From Bacillus sp. FJAT-25509 (GTDB lineage: Bacteria > Bacillota > Bacilli > Bacillales > Bacillaceae_G): a stretch of 64,000 nt of DNA. The position numbers and the translations under genes are program-made. This document shows, in pieces, positions 1 to 8,465 of the stretch; within the stretch, counting starts at the first letter, position 1, and every line of letters starts with the position of its first letter. The DNA lies in contig NZ_LJIZ01000026.1 in the NCBI RefSeq assembly GCF_001420605.1, positions 248,001 through 312,000 of the forward strand, read 5' to 3'. The notes under the pieces are model-generated. The model did not search any database, was not told where the DNA came from, and was given only the letters and a program-made list of their open reading frames with translations.

Positions 1-477
1 ATGGCTTATTTTGGAGAAAGATTTTCACGTTCTTTTGGTAAAGTAATTGAAGCCCAGTTTTTAATTGCATTAGTGAATTGTATTTTATCGGTGATCGCAT
101 TAAGATTTATGGGATTTCCACAGCTTATCGGTTTAGGCTTCTTGATCTTCTTGCTTGGACTAATCCCGGTTGCTGGAATGTTTATCTCATTAATTCCACT
201 TTGTACGATTGCCTATACAATCGGTGGAATGACACATATCATGTATGTAATTTTGATGATTCTTGTTTTACATGCACTTGAAACTTATTTTTTAAATCCA
301 AAGCTAATATCAGCTAAAACGAACTTACCAGTTTTTTATACTTTTCTAATTCTTGTTTTTTCTGAACGTTTTTTTGGCGTATGGGGTCTTATTATTGGGA
401 TACCAGTTTTCATCTTTTTATTAGATGTATTGGGCGTAACAGATCATGAGAAGAAAGAAGTAGAATCAACTGAATAA
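1..477 (+). CDS. AI-2E family transporter, C-terminal part (partial)
   Basis: This is the last 158 residues of a multi-spanning membrane protein. It has four or five hydrophobic segments, a PVAGM turn, the family-typical stretch ending in ALETYFLNPKLIS, and a charged tail. The AI-2E/UPF0118 exporter family is usually about 330-350 residues, so the ATG at base 1 is almost certainly internal and the true start lies upstream of the window. Members export small molecules or act in Na+/Li+:H+ antiport; the substrate cannot be told here. A strong hairpin terminator follows at once. Family call is good, function unknown. Confidence 0.75.
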   Translation: MAYFGERFSRSFGKVIEAQFLIALVNCILSVIALRFMGFPQLIGLGFLIFLLGLIPVAGMFISLIPLCTIAYTIGGMTHIMYVILMILVLHALETYFLNPKLISAKTNLPVFYTFLILVFSERFFGVWGLIIGIPVFIFLLDVLGVTDHEKKEVESTE

Positions 478-482
478 ATCAA

Positions 483-517
483 AAGATGATATCGTGTGAC
501 GATATCATCTTTTTTTT
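483..517 (+). terminator. Rho-independent terminator
   Basis: A 12-bp perfect stem (483-494 with 500-511), five-base loop and a run of T directly follow the transporter stop codon. The A run on the left side would also let it work for minus-strand transcripts, but the minus-strand neighbour reads away from it only as a remnant. Confidence 0.85.
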
Positions 518-519
518 AC

Positions 520-756
520 TTAGCCTTCATATTCATTCATTTCCGATTTAATAAATCTAATGAATTGCTTTTCAACTGGGGATAATAATTTCTTTTTTAA
601 ACGTAAAAGACCAAGTGTCACATCTAAAGGTTCATAACTTAGTAAGTCGACTTCAACAACTTTACCTTCCAATAAGGCTGGATTATTTTTTAATACAAAA
701 TTGAAACTGAAACCTTCACCCAAATTAACATAAATTGGAATATGCAGGACAAACTA
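520..756 (-). pseudogene. LysR-type regulator remnant (C-terminal end only)
   Basis: The minus strand reads an open stretch of about 77 codons from a stop at 754-756 to TAA at 520-522. It contains GEGFSFNF and a tail around LRLKKKLLSPVEKQFIRFI, which match the end of the LysR substrate-binding domain (glycine-rich strand, then a final helix of the type S-P-x-x-K-x-F-I). No helix-turn-helix, no full effector domain and no ribosome site are present. I read it as a decayed fragment of a roughly 300-residue gene; the closest possible start is a TTG at 721-723. The divergent GerA-type gene may have replaced the rest. Confidence 0.6.
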
Positions 757-785
757 AACCAAAATATGCTTAAGGAGATTTTTTA

Positions 786-2228
786 GTGAATAACACGGAA
801 CAGTCAACTTTAGTAGTAAGTTTAGAAAAGAATATTCATTATATAAAAGAAGAGTTTAATAACGGTACTGATTTGAAAGTTAGACTACTAACGGTAAATG
901 ATGAAGTCATTCGTGATGCTGCAATTTTGTATATTGATGGGATAACGAATACACAATCTATTCAAGATAATATTCTTACGCCTTTGCTAAGAATTATTAA
1001 ATTCGACAGTATTGACGCTTTTATCACCCGTCATCTTTCGATTGCTGATGTGATGAAGGTAATAGCCTATGAAGAGATTTTGTTTGGACTATCGAAAGGA
1101 AAGACACTTATATTAGTTGATGGTTATGAAGAAGGAATTTTAGCAGATACTGCTGATTGGCAAATGCGGTCAATCAATGAGCCTGATACTCAAAGATCAT
1201 TGAAAGGCTCGTTAATAGGATTTAATGAACAGTTAAAAGTTAATATCAATCTTCTCCGTAATATTATACCGTCAAATAAGTTAAGTATTGAAAATCTAGA
1301 GGTAGGCAACGAAGTAAAAACAGATGTTTCGATTATTTATATGGACGGATTTGTTGACAAAAACATATTAGATGAAACAAGGTCAAGAATAAAAAATATA
1401 GATGTGACCTATTTATTAGAAGCTAGAGTAATTGAAGACGCTTTAGAAGGGAAAAAAACATTCTTTCCAACCGTTTTTACGTGTGAACGTCCAGATGTCA
1501 CTGTGTCAGCATTATATGAGGGGCGTGTTGCGATTTTAGTAAATGGTATTCCTTATAGTCTTATCGTTCCTTGTCTTTTTCTTCATTATTTTCATCAACC
1601 GGATGAATATAATACTAAATCAGGAAGATATGGATTCAGGTTTTTACGTTTGTTTAGCTGGTTATTTTCAATTATTTTATTGGGCCTTTATGAAACAGTG
1701 GTCCGTTTTCATCATGACTGGGTACCGCATAAATTTGCAAAGGTGTTTTTCGCAAAGTCAGATACTATGATACCTATTATCGTTGAGATATTATTTGTCA
1801 TGATTATTTTCCAGTTACTTACTGAAGCATCGTTGAGAATTCCTAAATCGACTGTCATTATTGTTTCACTCATAGGGGCTATTGTAGTTGGACAAACTTC
1901 AGTCACTGCAAAACTGATTCATTCTGCGACGTTAATAATAGTAGGAATTAATTTCCTTTCTAGTATTGCAATTGCTGCAGGAGGACTGTATGGATCGGTT
2001 ATGGCGTTAAGATTAGTTTTTTTATTTTTAGGATTTTTCTTTGGGTTAAAAGGGATTTTCATCGGATTAATTATTTTGATCGCTTATATGGCATCAATTA
2101 GATCAATGGGGGTTCCATATTTAGCACCGTTTATTCCATTTAACTCAAAAGAAATGAAAGATGCTCTAATTAGAGGAGATTTAAGGAAGATTATTAATAG
2201 TAAACATACATATCCTCATAAAAAATAA
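786..2228 (+). CDS. GerA-family spore germination protein, A subunit (orphan)
   Basis: A 480-residue protein with the layout of germinant receptor A subunits: a soluble N-terminal half with AAILYIDGITN and SIIYMDGFVD strands, the conserved FPTVFTCERPDVTVSALYEGRVAILV-type core (about residues 228-255), and a membrane half from about residue 285 to 460 with SLRIPKSTV and the SMGVPYLAPF end. It should sit in the spore inner membrane. The GTG start at 786 has an AAGGAG site at 771-776. Unlike the two receptor operons further on, there is no B or C gene beside it, so it may work with subunits encoded elsewhere or be an accessory protein. It is too different at the N terminus to call SpoVAF. Confidence 0.85.
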   Translation: MNNTEQSTLVVSLEKNIHYIKEEFNNGTDLKVRLLTVNDEVIRDAAILYIDGITNTQSIQDNILTPLLRIIKFDSIDAFITRHLSIADVMKVIAYEEILFGLSKGKTLILVDGYEEGILADTADWQMRSINEPDTQRSLKGSLIGFNEQLKVNINLLRNIIPSNKLSIENLEVGNEVKTDVSIIYMDGFVDKNILDETRSRIKNIDVTYLLEARVIEDALEGKKTFFPTVFTCERPDVTVSALYEGRVAILVNGIPYSLIVPCLFLHYFHQPDEYNTKSGRYGFRFLRLFSWLFSIILLGLYETVVRFHHDWVPHKFAKVFFAKSDTMIPIIVEILFVMIIFQLLTEASLRIPKSTVIIVSLIGAIVVGQTSVTAKLIHSATLIIVGINFLSSIAIAAGGLYGSVMALRLVFLFLGFFFGLKGIFIGLIILIAYMASIRSMGVPYLAPFIPFNSKEMKDALIRGDLRKIINSKHTYPHKK

Positions 2229-2281
2229 ATTGGAACAAAGAGTAACGTATTGAAGAACTAATGTTGCTTTTTGTTCCAATT
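2228..2281 (+). other. 19-bp hairpin between two genes
   Basis: Bases 2228-2246 and 2263-2281 pair over 19 positions (17 Watson-Crick, two G-U) around a 16-base loop. The T run lies inside the right arm, not after it, so it is not a standard terminator. It starts at the stop codon of the germination gene and ends 17 bases before the ribosome site of the sulfatase gene, where it could stop, stabilise or process a shared transcript. Confidence 0.6.
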
Positions 2282-2312
2282 CTATATGTTGATGACTAGA
2301 AGGAGTAGAATC

Positions 2313-4295
2313 ATGTTTGAAACAAAAGGTTTATCATTTTTACTAATAATAACGATTTTTTTTATTACCCCCTTTCCTCAAAACGTATTTTCTCAAGCCA
2401 TGCCTCCTACTAAAGATACAATTAAAGCAAATGAAAAAATTTATAGTGAATTAAATTTCAATGATAAACAAGATTTTAATGATGCTCATAAGGGGTTCAT
2501 CGCACCATTAATGCAAGATCAATTAAAAAATTCAAAAGGTGCTGTTATTTGGGATCGCAATCAATATTCAATTATTAATGAAGGGACTGCACCCTTAACA
2601 GTAAATCCATCTTTATGGAGACAAGCTCAATTATTAAATACTCCTGGACTTTATAAAGTAGTCGATGGGGTATATCAAATTCGTGGGCAAGATGTATCTG
2701 TAATGACAATTGTAGAAGGTAAAACAGGTTTAATTATATTGGATACATTATCAACAATTGAAACTGCTAAAGCAGCAATGGAATTATATTATGAGTATCG
2801 CCCTAAAAAGTTAGTTAGTGCAATAGTTATTAGTCATAGTCATGCTGATCATTTTGGAGGGGTAAAAGGAATTGTACAATACGCGATCAATCCAGAAAAG
2901 GTACCAATTATTGCACCATTAAACTTTTCTAAGGAAGTAGTAAGTGAGAATATCCTTTTAGGTAATATCATGTCAAGAAGAGCGGGGTATATGTTCGGAA
3001 ATCTTTTACCCGTAAATAAAAAAGGATATGTAACAAATGGGATTGGTCCTAGAATTAGTACCGGTACAATCAGCTTTCTGCCACCGACAATTGAAATAAA
3101 AGATAAAGTACAAACGATGGAAATAGATGGAGTTAAGTTTAAGTTTTTATTAACGTTAAATACTGAAGCACCATCAGAAATGCATTATTACATAAAAGAT
3201 TACAAAACTTTAGTAGTGGCTGAAAATACGGGTCATACTATGCATAATTTTTATACCTTAAGAGGAGCAAAGACACGAGATGCTTCTGAGTGGGTAAAAG
3301 CTTTGGATGATACAATTAAGTTATTTGGTAAAGAAGAAATCGACACATTAATTACAGCACACAGCTGGCCGTTATGGGGGAAGGTTCGTGTAATAGAGCA
3401 TCTTACAAAGCAACGAGATTTATATAAGTATATTCATGACCAAACAATTCGCCTAGCCAACCAAGGTTACACTGCAGATGAAATAGCTGAGCAAATAAAA
3501 TTACCTAGTAGTCTTGATAAATATTGGGCAAATCGAGGATATTATGGTGATTTGAAGCAAAATGCTAAAGCAGTTTACAACTATTATTTAGGATATTTTA
3601 ATGGTAATCCCTCTGATTTAGATCCACTCCCACAAGTAGAGACTGGAAGGAAATATGTTCAATACATGGGTGGAGAAAAGAAGGTTTTGAAGCTCGCAAA
3701 ACTAGATTTTGAGAAAGGTGAATATCGCTTTGTTGCTCAAGTTTTGAAAAACGTAGTCATGGCAAATCCGAATAACAAAGAGGCTAAGAACTTACTAGCT
3801 AAATCTTACGAGCAATTAGGATACAGGGCCGAATCTGCATCCTGGAGAAATGTTTATTTGACGGGTGCACAGGAATTGAGAAAAGGTATTATGAAGATAG
3901 ATGATTCACAATCATTAAGTACTGTAGACCAACAATCGATCTTAAACATGAGCGTAAAAGATTTTTTTGATTATATTTCGATCACGCTTAATGGTCCAAA
4001 AGCAGAGAATAAGCGTTTTACATTTAACGTGAATTTTACTGATCTGAAAACAAATTACACATTTGAAATAAAGGACGCCGTTTTTAATTATAGTGATGGT
4101 TTAACTGCTCCAAGTCCTGATGCCACATTATTTGTAGATAAAGTAACTTTTTATTTAATTATGTACGGGAAACTCGATGTAAATAAGGCAATTGCAAATG
4201 GGAAGCTAAGCATTACTGGGAATAAAGAGAAATTTAAAGAGATGGTAAATTTATTTGATCATTTTAATCTGTGGGTTAATATCGTTACCCCATAA
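2313..4295 (+). CDS. Alkyl/aryl-sulfatase, metallo-beta-lactamase fold (SdsA1/BDS1 type)
   Basis: A 660-residue secreted enzyme. Residues 1 to about 29 are a signal peptide ending near VFSQA. The metallo-beta-lactamase domain carries HSHADH at residues 175-180, followed by further metal ligands in AENTGHTMHNF and ITAHSWPLWG; these bind two zinc ions in SdsA1-like alkylsulfatases, which hydrolyse primary alkyl sulfates. A helical dimerisation region follows, then an SCP2-like C-terminal domain from about residue 535. The start was set at the ATG with AGAAGGAG seven bases upstream; an upstream in-frame TTG at 2271 lies inside a hairpin and is unlikely. Substrate is inferred from the family only. 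Confidence 0.88.
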   Translation: MFETKGLSFLLIITIFFITPFPQNVFSQAMPPTKDTIKANEKIYSELNFNDKQDFNDAHKGFIAPLMQDQLKNSKGAVIWDRNQYSIINEGTAPLTVNPSLWRQAQLLNTPGLYKVVDGVYQIRGQDVSVMTIVEGKTGLIILDTLSTIETAKAAMELYYEYRPKKLVSAIVISHSHADHFGGVKGIVQYAINPEKVPIIAPLNFSKEVVSENILLGNIMSRRAGYMFGNLLPVNKKGYVTNGIGPRISTGTISFLPPTIEIKDKVQTMEIDGVKFKFLLTLNTEAPSEMHYYIKDYKTLVVAENTGHTMHNFYTLRGAKTRDASEWVKALDDTIKLFGKEEIDTLITAHSWPLWGKVRVIEHLTKQRDLYKYIHDQTIRLANQGYTADEIAEQIKLPSSLDKYWANRGYYGDLKQNAKAVYNYYLGYFNGNPSDLDPLPQVETGRKYVQYMGGEKKVLKLAKLDFEKGEYRFVAQVLKNVVMANPNNKEAKNLLAKSYEQLGYRAESASWRNVYLTGAQELRKGIMKIDDSQSLSTVDQQSILNMSVKDFFDYISITLNGPKAENKRFTFNVNFTDLKTNYTFEIKDAVFNYSDGLTAPSPDATLFVDKVTFYLIMYGKLDVNKAIANGKLSITGNKEKFKEMVNLFDHFNLWVNIVTP

Positions 4296-4313
4296 GAAAA
4301 TAAAATTAGGTGG

Positions 4314-4352
4314 AAAAAACATTCTTTTGGAGATATGAAGAATGTTTTTTTT
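4314..4352 (+). terminator. Rho-independent terminator
   Basis: Arms 4314-4326 and 4338-4350 pair perfectly around an 11-base loop, with T residues at the 3' end, just after the sulfatase stop codon. Confidence 0.8.
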
Positions 4353-4782
4353 GAATTTTACGTTTTAAAAATTCAGAAAATTTCCGAGCTGGTTTTATTC
4401 ATTTTTTTGTATAGAGTCGATGAAATGAAAGATAAAAAAACAGGACATTTCACCTAAAAAAGAGTGATGATTTTCCTATATACAGATACTTTTATTGGGA
4501 CTGCTTACAAGTCTAGAGCTTTAATAAATAAGGAAAAATAATTTTAAACCATAACAAAGCGCTTTCATTATATAATATTTTCCAATCTAAAAATTAATAG
4601 TTGAAGAATGTTAAACTAGGACTTAATATATATTTATTGTTTCAAATAAATATACGATTTTTGAAAATTTAACTATTCTTAAATAACTCTAAATTATCTA
4701 AACAATGAAAAAACTCCTTCTATTTTTCGTCATATTATGATAATTTTAATTAAGTACATTTCGATGATGAAAGCAAAAAAAA

Positions 4783-4796
4783 TGAAAACGCTATCA
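4783..4796 (+). promoter_or_regulatory. Candidate CcpA binding site (cre) upstream of amino-acid permease
   Basis: TGAAAACGCTATCA matches the cre consensus TGWAANCGNTNWCA at all 14 positions. It lies 230 bases before the permease start. A second, half-matching palindrome (AAAGCGCTTT, 4556-4565) lies further upstream. The remaining 4353-5026 gap is AT-rich with no open reading frame, riboswitch or T-box signal that I could see. Confidence 0.5.
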
Positions 4797-5026
4797 GCAT
4801 TGAGGGTATAAGATTTGTTCCTTTGTTAAATTCAGAAGGGAGGATTTTCATCTTTACATCGCTCAGTTTCCAGGCTTAGTATTAAAATAGGTAACTTAGT
4901 CTGTGATTTGTAATTTTGTACGAAATGACAATGCCAATGGATCGATTGGAATGTGAGCAATTTAAAGATTTGATCAGCCTTTTTCGTATTTAGGGGAATT
5001 TCAATTTAAAATAAAGAGGTGTATTC

Positions 5027-6511
5027 ATGCAAAATACAAATCGTAAAACTGATTTCACTATTCAAAGTAACACGCCTAAAAAAGAGCATTTAGAAAGAAA
5101 ACTAAAAACGAGACATTTAACAATGATCGCTATGGGTGGTACGATTGGTACTGGTCTATTTTTAGCGAGTGGAGCAACAATACATGATGCAGGGCCTGGT
5201 GGGGCTCTAGCTGCATATTTAATTGCTGGTATTATGGTTTATTTCCTAATGACTAGCTTAGCAGAAATGGCAACTTTAATTCCGGTTTCGGGTTCTTTTA
5301 GCACATATACTTCAAGATTTGTCGACCCAGCTCTTGGTTTTGCTGTTGGTTGGAATTATTGGTATAACAATGCCATCATCCTTGCTTTAGAATTATCAGC
5401 TTCGGCTTTAATTATGAAATATTGGTTCCCACATACTCCAGGTATTGTATGGAGTTCTATATTCCTTGTTTTAATTTTTGGTTTAAATGTACTGTCTGTA
5501 AAAGGATATGGAGAATCTGAATTTTGGTTTTCAATTATTAAAGTAGCTACAATTATCATTTTCATTGTAATTGGATTATTAATGATTTTCGGTATTATGA
5601 AGGGGCACACTGGTGGTTTTGACAATTTTACAAAAGGGGAAGCACCATTTAAAGGTGGTCTCTTATCGATCTTTAGTGTATTTATGATTGTAGGTTTTGC
5701 TTTCCAAGGAACTGAAATGGTTGGAGTAACTGCAGGGGAAAGTGAAAATCCTGAAAAGAATATTCCAAAAGCAATCAAGCAAATCTTTTGGCGTATTTTA
5801 TTATTCTACGTATTAGCGATTTTCGTTATCGGCTGTTTAATAAGCTATACAGATCCAAACTTATTAGGTGGAGACGTTGATAGTGTTGCGATCAGTCCAT
5901 TTACTTTAGTTTTTAAACATGCAGGACTTGCTTTTGCGGCTGCTGCAATGAATACAGTTATATTAACTTCAGTTTTATCAGCGGGTAATTCAAGTTTATA
6001 CGTTGGTTCTCGTGTACTATGGGTATTAGCTGAAGAAGGAAAAGCACCAAAGTTCTTAAGAAAAGTAAACAAAGGTGGAGTTCCAGTTAGTGCATTAATT
6101 GCGACGACTCTAATTGGTGCACTTTGCTTTTTAACTTCATTATTTGGTGATGGTACAGTATACTCTTGGTTATTAAATGCAGCTGGTTTAGCTGGTTATA
6201 TTTCTTGGTTAGGTATTTCAATCACGCATTACCGCTTCCGTAAAGCGTATATTGCCCAAGGAAGAAAGTTAAAGGATCTACCTTATTTAGCAAAATGGTT
6301 CCCACTAGGTCCAATTTTAGCAACAGTTTTATGTTTAGTTGCAATGCTTGGAACGAATTATGGAGCATTTACTGGAGAAAAAATTGACTGGTATGGTATT
6401 GCAGTTTCTTATATTGGACTACCATTATTTATTCTTGGATACCTCGGCTATAAAGTAATTATGAAAACGAAGAAGGTTAAATTAGAAGAAGCTGATTTCA
6501 GCAGAGACTAA
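5027..6511 (+). CDS. Amino-acid permease, APC superfamily (LysP-like)
   Basis: A 494-residue protein with about twelve membrane segments. The N terminus has the amino-acid transporter signature ERKLKTRHLTMIAMGGTIGTGLFL, with the helix-1 GTG motif for substrate contact, and the middle has FQGTEMVGVTAGESENPEKNIP, typical of the lysine/arginine/aromatic branch. Import of an amino acid by proton symport is known for the family; the lysine preference is only a guess from overall similarity. AGAGGTG lies nine bases before the ATG. It stands alone between a long regulatory gap with a cre-like site and its own terminator, so carbon catabolite control is likely. Confidence 0.85.
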   Translation: MQNTNRKTDFTIQSNTPKKEHLERKLKTRHLTMIAMGGTIGTGLFLASGATIHDAGPGGALAAYLIAGIMVYFLMTSLAEMATLIPVSGSFSTYTSRFVDPALGFAVGWNYWYNNAIILALELSASALIMKYWFPHTPGIVWSSIFLVLIFGLNVLSVKGYGESEFWFSIIKVATIIIFIVIGLLMIFGIMKGHTGGFDNFTKGEAPFKGGLLSIFSVFMIVGFAFQGTEMVGVTAGESENPEKNIPKAIKQIFWRILLFYVLAIFVIGCLISYTDPNLLGGDVDSVAISPFTLVFKHAGLAFAAAAMNTVILTSVLSAGNSSLYVGSRVLWVLAEEGKAPKFLRKVNKGGVPVSALIATTLIGALCFLTSLFGDGTVYSWLLNAAGLAGYISWLGISITHYRFRKAYIAQGRKLKDLPYLAKWFPLGPILATVLCLVAMLGTNYGAFTGEKIDWYGIAVSYIGLPLFILGYLGYKVIMKTKKVKLEEADFSRD

Positions 6512-6534
6512 TAATTAAATCTGACAAGTAGTTT

Positions 6535-6573
6535 AAAGCTCAATCTATGCTTCGGATAGATTGAGCTTTTTTT
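6535..6573 (+). terminator. Rho-independent terminator
   Basis: Arms 6535-6548 and 6556-6569 pair over 14 bp with a seven-base loop and a T run, just after the permease. Confidence 0.9.
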
Positions 6574-6729
6574 ACGTATTTTTTTACAGGATTTTGGAAA
6601 ATTAATAATGTCAATGTGTGGACTGTTGAAAAACCTTGTCGATCAATATTTAAATTTAATCAAAATCAGATAAGGGCAGAAGCGCAGGCAGAATTATACA
6701 ACTTTTTGTTCGAAAGGAGAAATTAAGTA

Positions 6730-6918
6730 ATGAACAATTCATTAACAGAACTTGAGTTAGAAAACCTTCGTCATATTATCGGAGGACATAGTACAATCGC
6801 AAATAAATTAGAGGCATATGCTCAGCAATGTTCTGATCCTGAATTTAAAGCTCTTTTAGAAAGAGATGCACAATCAGCAATGGAATCTAAGCAAAAGCTT
6901 TTAAACTTTTTAGGATAA
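6730..6918 (+). CDS. Small CotF-like spore coat protein
   Basis: A 62-residue helical protein with LTELELENLRHIIGGHSTIANKLEAYAQ, then a CSDPEFKALL turn and a second helix. This is the first half of the coat F four-helix fold seen in YraG/YhcQ-type proteins. AAAGGAG lies before the ATG. The next gene, 12 bases on, carries the matching second half, so the pair looks like a split CotF unit that may fold together. It probably ends up in the forespore or spore coat. No sporulation promoter could be identified with confidence in 6574-6729. Confidence 0.7.
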   Translation: MNNSLTELELENLRHIIGGHSTIANKLEAYAQQCSDPEFKALLERDAQSAMESKQKLLNFLG

Positions 6919-6930
6919 GGAGATTTTATT

Positions 6931-7185
6931 ATGTTTCAAGATAAAGATATGGTTAATGATTATTTAGAGGGACTAAACGCTAGTTTAACGGCTTATGCAG
7001 GTTTTATTAATGAGTCAGCAAACTCTGACTTAAGACAAACATTAATTCAATTACGCAATCAGGACGAAGCACGTCAACGTACATTGTACAATTATGCGCT
7101 TCAAAAAGGGTATTACAAGCCTGCTGCACCAGCATCACCAGAGATTGTTCATCAATTCAAATCTGATTTAACTTCTAATCAGTAA
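6931..7185 (+). CDS. CotF-domain spore coat protein (YraF/YraD-like)
   Basis: An 84-residue protein starting MFQDKDMVNDYLEGLNASL, then SDLRQTLIQLRNQDEARQ and the sequence KGYYKPAAPASP. That KGYY-PAAPA ending is a hallmark of the YraF/YraD/YraG coat F family in Bacillus. It follows the 62-residue partner with a good AAGGAG site between them and shares the terminator at 7194. Its two helices would complete a four-helix bundle with the upstream product. Coat or forespore location is inferred from the family. Confidence 0.8.
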   Translation: MFQDKDMVNDYLEGLNASLTAYAGFINESANSDLRQTLIQLRNQDEARQRTLYNYALQKGYYKPAAPASPEIVHQFKSDLTSNQ

Positions 7186-7193
7186 AAATAGTG

Positions 7194-7227
7194 AAAAAGG
7201 CATTCGAAAAATCGAACGCCTTTTTTT
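7194..7227. terminator. Bidirectional rho-independent terminator
   Basis: The stem AAAAGGC-TTCG pairs with CGAA-GCCTTTT with a one-base mismatch, flanked by A and T runs. It serves the coat genes on + and the TetR gene on -, whose stop codon overlaps its edge. Confidence 0.8.
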
Positions 7228-7807
7228 ATTCATTTTTAAAACCGTACCAAAAATTCCTCCAAATATTTGAAATCCTTGGCTTCATCTTTTCAGCTCCATA
7301 ATAAGATAGTTCAATAAAGATGCCATCAATTAAGCAGTAATAAGACATAACAAAATCTTCTACATTGCCTGTTCGAATTTCTCCACTTTTAATTCCCTTA
7401 TCAATCACTGATCTTAAAATAGTTGACATTGCTTCTTCCGATTCCATGAACTGAGTATGTAATTGTTCCTTTAATGGTTCTGGAGAAAAAAAGACAGCGC
7501 GGTTCACGAAAGTAGATTGCTCCTCGAACTCAATATAGTATTCAAATGTTACGTTTAGAATTTGGTATAGTTGTTCCTTTGCTGACAATTCACGAATTTC
7601 TCCCATCAGCTCGTCTACTTTTTTCACATGAAGCCATAAACTATTCTCATAAATGGTAAGAAAGATTTCTTCTTTACTTTTAAAATGGTTATAAATAGAT
7701 GGTTTTTGAATCCCAACTGCTTTTGCAATTTCAGTTAAACTTGTACCTTCATAGCCATTTTTAGAAAATAAGGCAAGTGCTGCTGCAATAATCTTATCCT
7801 TTGTCAT
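7226..7807 (-). CDS. TetR/AcrR family transcriptional regulator
   Basis: A 193-residue repressor. Residues about 8-50 form the helix-turn-helix (GYEGTSLTEIAKAVGIQKPSIYNHFKSKEEIF); the rest is the all-helical ligand domain, here of the YfiR/TetR_C33 style with AVFFSPEPLKEQL. Its ligand is unknown. The ATG at 7807 is preferred because GGAGG ends six bases upstream; a second ATG at 7813 abuts that site and is too close. Its promoter (TAGACT, 17-base spacer, TATAAT) is followed by an inverted repeat that suggests autorepression. Confidence 0.9.
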   Translation of the reverse strand: MTKDKIIAAALALFSKNGYEGTSLTEIAKAVGIQKPSIYNHFKSKEEIFLTIYENSLWLHVKKVDELMGEIRELSAKEQLYQILNVTFEYYIEFEEQSTFVNRAVFFSPEPLKEQLHTQFMESEEAMSTILRSVIDKGIKSGEIRTGNVEDFVMSYYCLIDGIFIELSYYGAEKMKPRISNIWRNFWYGFKNE

Positions 7808-7822
7808 CTTCATCCTCCGAAA

Positions 7823-7869
7823 CTAACTCTTGTTAGCTAGATTATAAACTGGAATCTTTGTGAAGTCTA
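7823..7869 (-). promoter_or_regulatory. Promoter and inverted repeat for the TetR gene
   Basis: On the minus strand, TAGACT (7869-7864) and TATAAT (7846-7841) are separated by 17 bases. Immediately downstream is the repeat CTAAC-tctt-GTTAG (7823-7836). The position just past the -10 element fits a repressor site bound by the TetR product. Confidence 0.55.
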
Positions 7870-7950
7870 AATATTGTTTATATTTATTGCAAAAAAGCTT
7901 TGTTTTAGGAGATAGAGCGTTGTTCATGTTGTTTAAGTACATGGAGTGGT

Positions 7951-8420
7951 GCATAAAGGTGTCATGAGTAAGTAAAAAGGCAAAAAGCTGATTTATACTT
8001 CCTTATAGAGTTTTCATGAGGAAGTAAAAAGTGAAAAAGGTGATTTATACTTCCTCATAAAGGGTACATGAGGAAGTATAAAGAAAAAAAGGTGATTTAT
8101 ACTTCCTCATAGAGTGTTCATGAGGAAGTATAAAAGCAAAAAACTGAAAATAAGTTACTCATAGAGTGTTCATGAGGAAGTAAAAAGAGAAAAAACTGAT
8201 TTATACTACCTCATAAAGGTGTCATGAGGAAGTAAAAAGAGAAAAAACTGATTTATACTTCCTCATAAAGTGTTCATGAGGAAGTAAAAAGAGAAAAAAC
8301 TGATTTATACTTCCTCATAGAGTGTTCATGAGGAAGTAAAAAGAGAAAAAGCTGAACTATACTACCTCATAAAGGGTTTATGAGGTAGTAAAAAAGCAAA
8401 ATAATGAACTATACTACCTT
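7951..8420. repeat. 52-bp tandem repeat array of imperfect hairpins
   Basis: Nine units begin at 7963, 8015, 8067, 8119, 8171, 8223, 8275, 8327 and 8379, each exactly 52 bp apart, with partial units at both ends. Each unit has the arm ATGAGGAAGTA, an A-rich stretch, and the arm TACTTCCTCAT, so adjacent arms form 11-13 bp hairpins with 9-base loops. In the last hairpin (8360-8370 with 8380-8390) both arms changed together, to TACTACCTCAT and ATGAGGTAGTA, keeping the pairing. As 52 is not a multiple of three, it does not encode a repeated peptide. It lies between the terminator of the agmatinase-like gene and the TetR promoter. Confidence 0.95.
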
Positions 8421-8430
8421 CAAGCCTTCG

Positions 8431-8461
8431 AAAAAAGCTCTGTCTAAAAAACAGAGCTTTT
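8431..8461. terminator. Rho-independent terminator
   Basis: Arms AAAAGCTCTGT (8433-8443) and ACAGAGCTTTT (8451-8461) with A and T runs on either side. It lies four bases past the stop of the minus-strand ureohydrolase gene and is its terminator. Confidence 0.9.
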
Positions 8462-8465
8462 TAAA

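Noticed and set aside
4353-5026. T-box or lysine riboswitch before the permease
   Set aside because: No T-box sequence, specifier stem or conserved riboswitch core could be found in the gap.
5356-5778. 140-codon minus-strand frame inside the amino-acid permease
   Set aside because: It lies fully within a well-supported gene in the opposite frame and has no ribosome site or family.
7951-8420. CRISPR-like array
   Set aside because: The whole 52-bp unit is repeated with no unique spacers between repeats, and no cas gene is in the window.
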